Source of the DNA: a bacterium
GTDB taxonomy: Bacteria > Bdellovibrionota > Bdellovibrionia > Bdellovibrionales > UBA1609
Direction of reading: 5' to 3'
Assembly: GCA_021784635.1 (NCBI GenBank)
Contig: JAJYHS010000099.1
Span: forward strand, 1 to 6,052
Length of the DNA stretch: 6,052 nucleotides
Shown: in pieces, positions 6,030-6,052 of the stretch
How positions within the stretch are numbered: the first letter of the stretch is position 1
How the letters are laid out: each line of letters starts with the position of its first letter
Notes under the pieces: generated by a model
The model's database searches: none
Told to the model about the DNA's origin: nothing
What the model saw: only the letters and a program-made list of their open reading frames with translations
Made by a program: the position numbers and the translations under genes

Positions 6030-6052
6030 AAACCACATGTAATATTCGAGAT

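Larger units (their letters stand above)
5876..6052. other. Upstream region of the lipoprotein gene, to window edge
   Basis: This 177-bp stretch contains the lipoprotein's ribosome binding site, a weak minus-strand promoter candidate (TTGAGA at 5964-5959, 18-nt spacer, CAGATT at 5939-5934), two perfect inverted repeats (5950-5965 and 5993-6010) and a possible 38-codon plus-strand ORF (5913-6029). I recognise no known gene or RNA in it. Confidence 0.5.

Noticed and set aside
1..6052. CRISPR array, tRNA, rRNA, insertion sequence or transposase.
   Set aside because: I saw no direct repeats with regular spacers, no cloverleaf-like or rRNA sequence, and no transposase motif or terminal repeats.

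Overview
The window looks like chromosomal DNA of a Gram-negative (two-membrane) bacterium. It carries a GDP-mannose-type pyrophosphorylase, a nucleotide-sugar aminotransferase of surface-polysaccharide type, an AsmA-like membrane-anchored periplasmic protein and a lipoprotein. The paired families at 1547-4013 and the von Willebrand factor A lipoprotein fit a Bdellovibrionota- or deltaproteobacteria-like host. That placement is inferred from family distribution and not from a marker gene. Hand-counted GC is about 59% in the first 240 bases and about 41% at the start of the next gene (421-600).

Layout. (1) 1-260, minus strand: the first 86 codons of a mannose-1-phosphate guanylyltransferase, cut by the window edge. 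(2) 261-414: divergent intergenic region with no strong promoter. (3) 415-4660, plus strand: four tightly packed genes that look like one operon. They are a WbpE-like PLP aminotransferase, a small DUF2062/TIGR03546-type membrane protein, a 653-residue TIGR03545-type AsmA-like protein, and a divergent TrmB-fold methyltransferase. The gaps are 22 nt, then a 23-nt overlap, then a TTGA start/stop overlap. (4) 4673-5875, minus strand and convergent: a lipoprotein with a VWA domain and an intact DxSxS metal-binding motif. (5) 5876-6052: its upstream region, with two perfect inverted repeats and a possible 38-codon small ORF.

How the genes may work together. The left side supplies activated sugars for lipopolysaccharide or capsule: GDP-mannose from one gene and an amino-uronic acid from the other. 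The two central genes correspond to a two-gene pair that I recall as uncharacterised and limited to a small share of outer-membrane-bearing bacteria. The architecture (polytopic membrane partner plus anchored periplasmic protein with an AsmA-like N-terminus and coiled coils) suggests envelope biogenesis or lipid or glycan movement, which is inference. The fourth gene has the tRNA m7G46 methyltransferase fold but Asn at both positions where the family normally has catalytic Asp, so it may no longer do the canonical reaction. The most interesting part is therefore the 1547-4660 block.
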